Assembly (NCBI RefSeq): GCF_001625575.1
Contig: NZ_AUXV01000056.1
Coordinates: forward strand, 496,001-560,000
Reading direction: 5' to 3'
Source: Pseudoalteromonas luteoviolacea S2607
GTDB lineage: Bacteria; Pseudomonadota; Gammaproteobacteria; Enterobacterales; Alteromonadaceae
DNA: 64,000 bases
Shown piece after piece: positions 63,024 through 64,000 of the stretch. The position numbers and the translations under genes are program-made. The notes beneath the pieces were generated by a model. That model was not told the origin of the DNA and made no database searches. It saw nothing but the letters and a program-made list of their open reading frames with translations. Within the stretch, counting starts at the first letter, position 1. Each line of letters opens with the position of its first letter.

Positions 63024-64000
63024 ATGTCAGCAAAATTTAAACTCAGCCTAAGCGCAGTATTTGTCGCTGGGGCGCTCTCTCTGAGTGGCTGTAACTCGAC
63101 AACAAGTGAAAAACTAACAGAAAAAGACGCTGAAGCATTCCTAGTACAAGCTGAAGAGCAGCTTTTAGACCTCACAGTCAGAAGTAGCCGTGCAGCTTGG
63201 ATATACGCTAATTTTATTACAGAAGATACCGCAGCACTTTCTGCTGAAGTTGGCGAAGAATACACCGCGACACTTGTTGCACTTGCAAATGAAGCCGCAA
63301 AATTTGATGACCTAGAACTGAGCTATGATAACCGCCGTAAACTAGACAAATTAAAGTTAAATCTGACGCTGCCAGCGCCGAAAGATCCAGCTAAAACCGC
63401 AGAGCTAGCGAAACTTTCAGCAGATTTAGATGGCCTGTATGGCAAAGGTAAATACTGTAAAGAAGGCAAGTGCTTAAGCTTAGGTGATATGACTGCCAAA
63501 ATGGCCACAAGTCGTGATTACGAAGAGCTATTAGATATATGGCAAGGCTGGCGTGATGTTTCTAAACCAATGCGCCCTCTTTATAAAGACTTAGTATCTC
63601 TTGCAAATGAAGGGGCCAACGAGCTTGGCTATGCAGACACCGGTGCTATGTGGCGTAGTAAATATGATATGCCTGCGGATGACTTTGCTAAAGAACTTGA
63701 CCGTATTTGGGGTCAAGTAAAACCTTTATATAACTCCCTTCACTGTCATGTCCGAGCAAAGCTTGGTGAAAAATACGGCGAAGACAAAGTGCCACAAGAT
63801 CAGCCTATTCCTGCACACTTACTTGGCAACATGTGGGCGCAATCATGGGGTAATATCTATGATTTAGTTGCTCCAGAAAATGCAGATCCAGGTTATGACT
63901 TGACTGAGTTGCTTAAACAGCATAATTACGATGCGATTAAGATGACTAAAGGTGCCGAAAAGTTCTTCACTTCAATGGGCTTTGAACCTTTACCAGAAAC
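63024..64000 (+). CDS. M2 family peptidyl-dipeptidase, 5' part, lipoprotein
   Basis: The gene starts at 63024 and runs past the window end with 325 residues visible. The N-terminus MSAKFKLSLSAVFVAGALSLSGC carries a lipobox (Cys23). The body matches the angiotensin-converting-enzyme family M2: AWIYANFITEDTAALSA, LLDIWQGWRDVSKPMRP, ANEGANELGYADTGAMWR and HLLGNMWAQSWGNIY are all characteristic. The zinc motif HEMGH-type region lies beyond the window. Family members remove dipeptides from the C-terminus of peptides, probably in the periplasm here. Confidence 0.92.
   Translation, partial: MSAKFKLSLSAVFVAGALSLSGCNSTTSEKLTEKDAEAFLVQAEEQLLDLTVRSSRAAWIYANFITEDTAALSAEVGEEYTATLVALANEAAKFDDLELSYDNRRKLDKLKLNLTLPAPKDPAKTAELAKLSADLDGLYGKGKYCKEGKCLSLGDMTAKMATSRDYEELLDIWQGWRDVSKPMRPLYKDLVSLANEGANELGYADTGAMWRSKYDMPADDFAKELDRIWGQVKPLYNSLHCHVRAKLGEKYGEDKVPQDQPIPAHLLGNMWAQSWGNIYDLVAPENADPGYDLTELLKQHNYDAIKMTKGAEKFFTSMGFEPLPE

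Noticed and set aside
1..64000. CRISPR arrays, tRNA, rRNA, insertion sequences, integrases
   Set aside because: I looked for spaced repeats, cloverleaf-like segments and transposase or integrase frames and found none that I can support.

Overview
The window reads as a piece of a marine gammaproteobacterial chromosome, most likely Pseudoalteromonas or a close Alteromonadales relative. The reasons are the moderate AT richness, a CadC-type winged-helix/TolB-like regulator, a HopJ-family protein, a TIGR03643 protein, an M2 peptidyl-dipeptidase, a long FadE, and several secreted or lipoprotein genes. This assignment rests on gene content; no marker RNA gene is present.

Layout. (a) 1-8594: tail of a serine hydrolase, a metallo-beta-lactamase-fold enzyme divergent from a CadC-like regulator, a small lipoprotein, a miniature RNase E-type S1 protein with a membrane tail, a MerR regulator facing a class IV aminotransferase gene that carries an in-frame stop, and an S9 peptidase. 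(b) 9124-16931: a run of minus-strand, mostly single genes: small secreted proteins and lipoproteins of unknown function, a questin-oxidase-like protein, a decayed VOC gene and an M23 peptidase. (c) 17234-41945: a co-directional biosynthetic cluster, the main feature. (d) 42044-52749: ordinary accessory and housekeeping genes, including a translationally coupled lipoprotein plus HEAT-like secreted pair. (e) 52994-64000: an RND efflux pair, an Ig-like/RCC1-like lipoprotein, a small lipoprotein, FadE and the start of an M2 peptidase.

The biosynthetic cluster holds a PfaD-type trans enoyl reductase, a free-standing trans acyltransferase, a 26-codon ORF whose stop overlaps the next start, a NodU/CmcH-type carbamoyltransferase, and one 6,736-residue hybrid trans-AT PKS/NRPS. 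The order read from the sequence is KS-DH-KR-cMT-ACP / KS-KR-ACP / C-A-PCP / KS-KR*-ACP / KS-KR-ACP-reductase. The A domain carries DFWNIGMVHK, the classical threonine code. KR* has Gly where the catalytic Ser should be. The thioester reductase suggests release as an aldehyde or alcohol, and the carbamoyltransferase suggests a carbamate on a hydroxyl. A working inference is a short alpha-methyl acyl chain, a beta-hydroxy C2 unit, threonine, then two more C2 units, released reductively and carbamoylated. I do not recognise the product. No PPTase, dedicated regulator or obvious self-resistance gene is seen beside it.

Many starts in this window are GTG or TTG. Where a clear AAGGAG-like site selects them I have moved the start accordingly.
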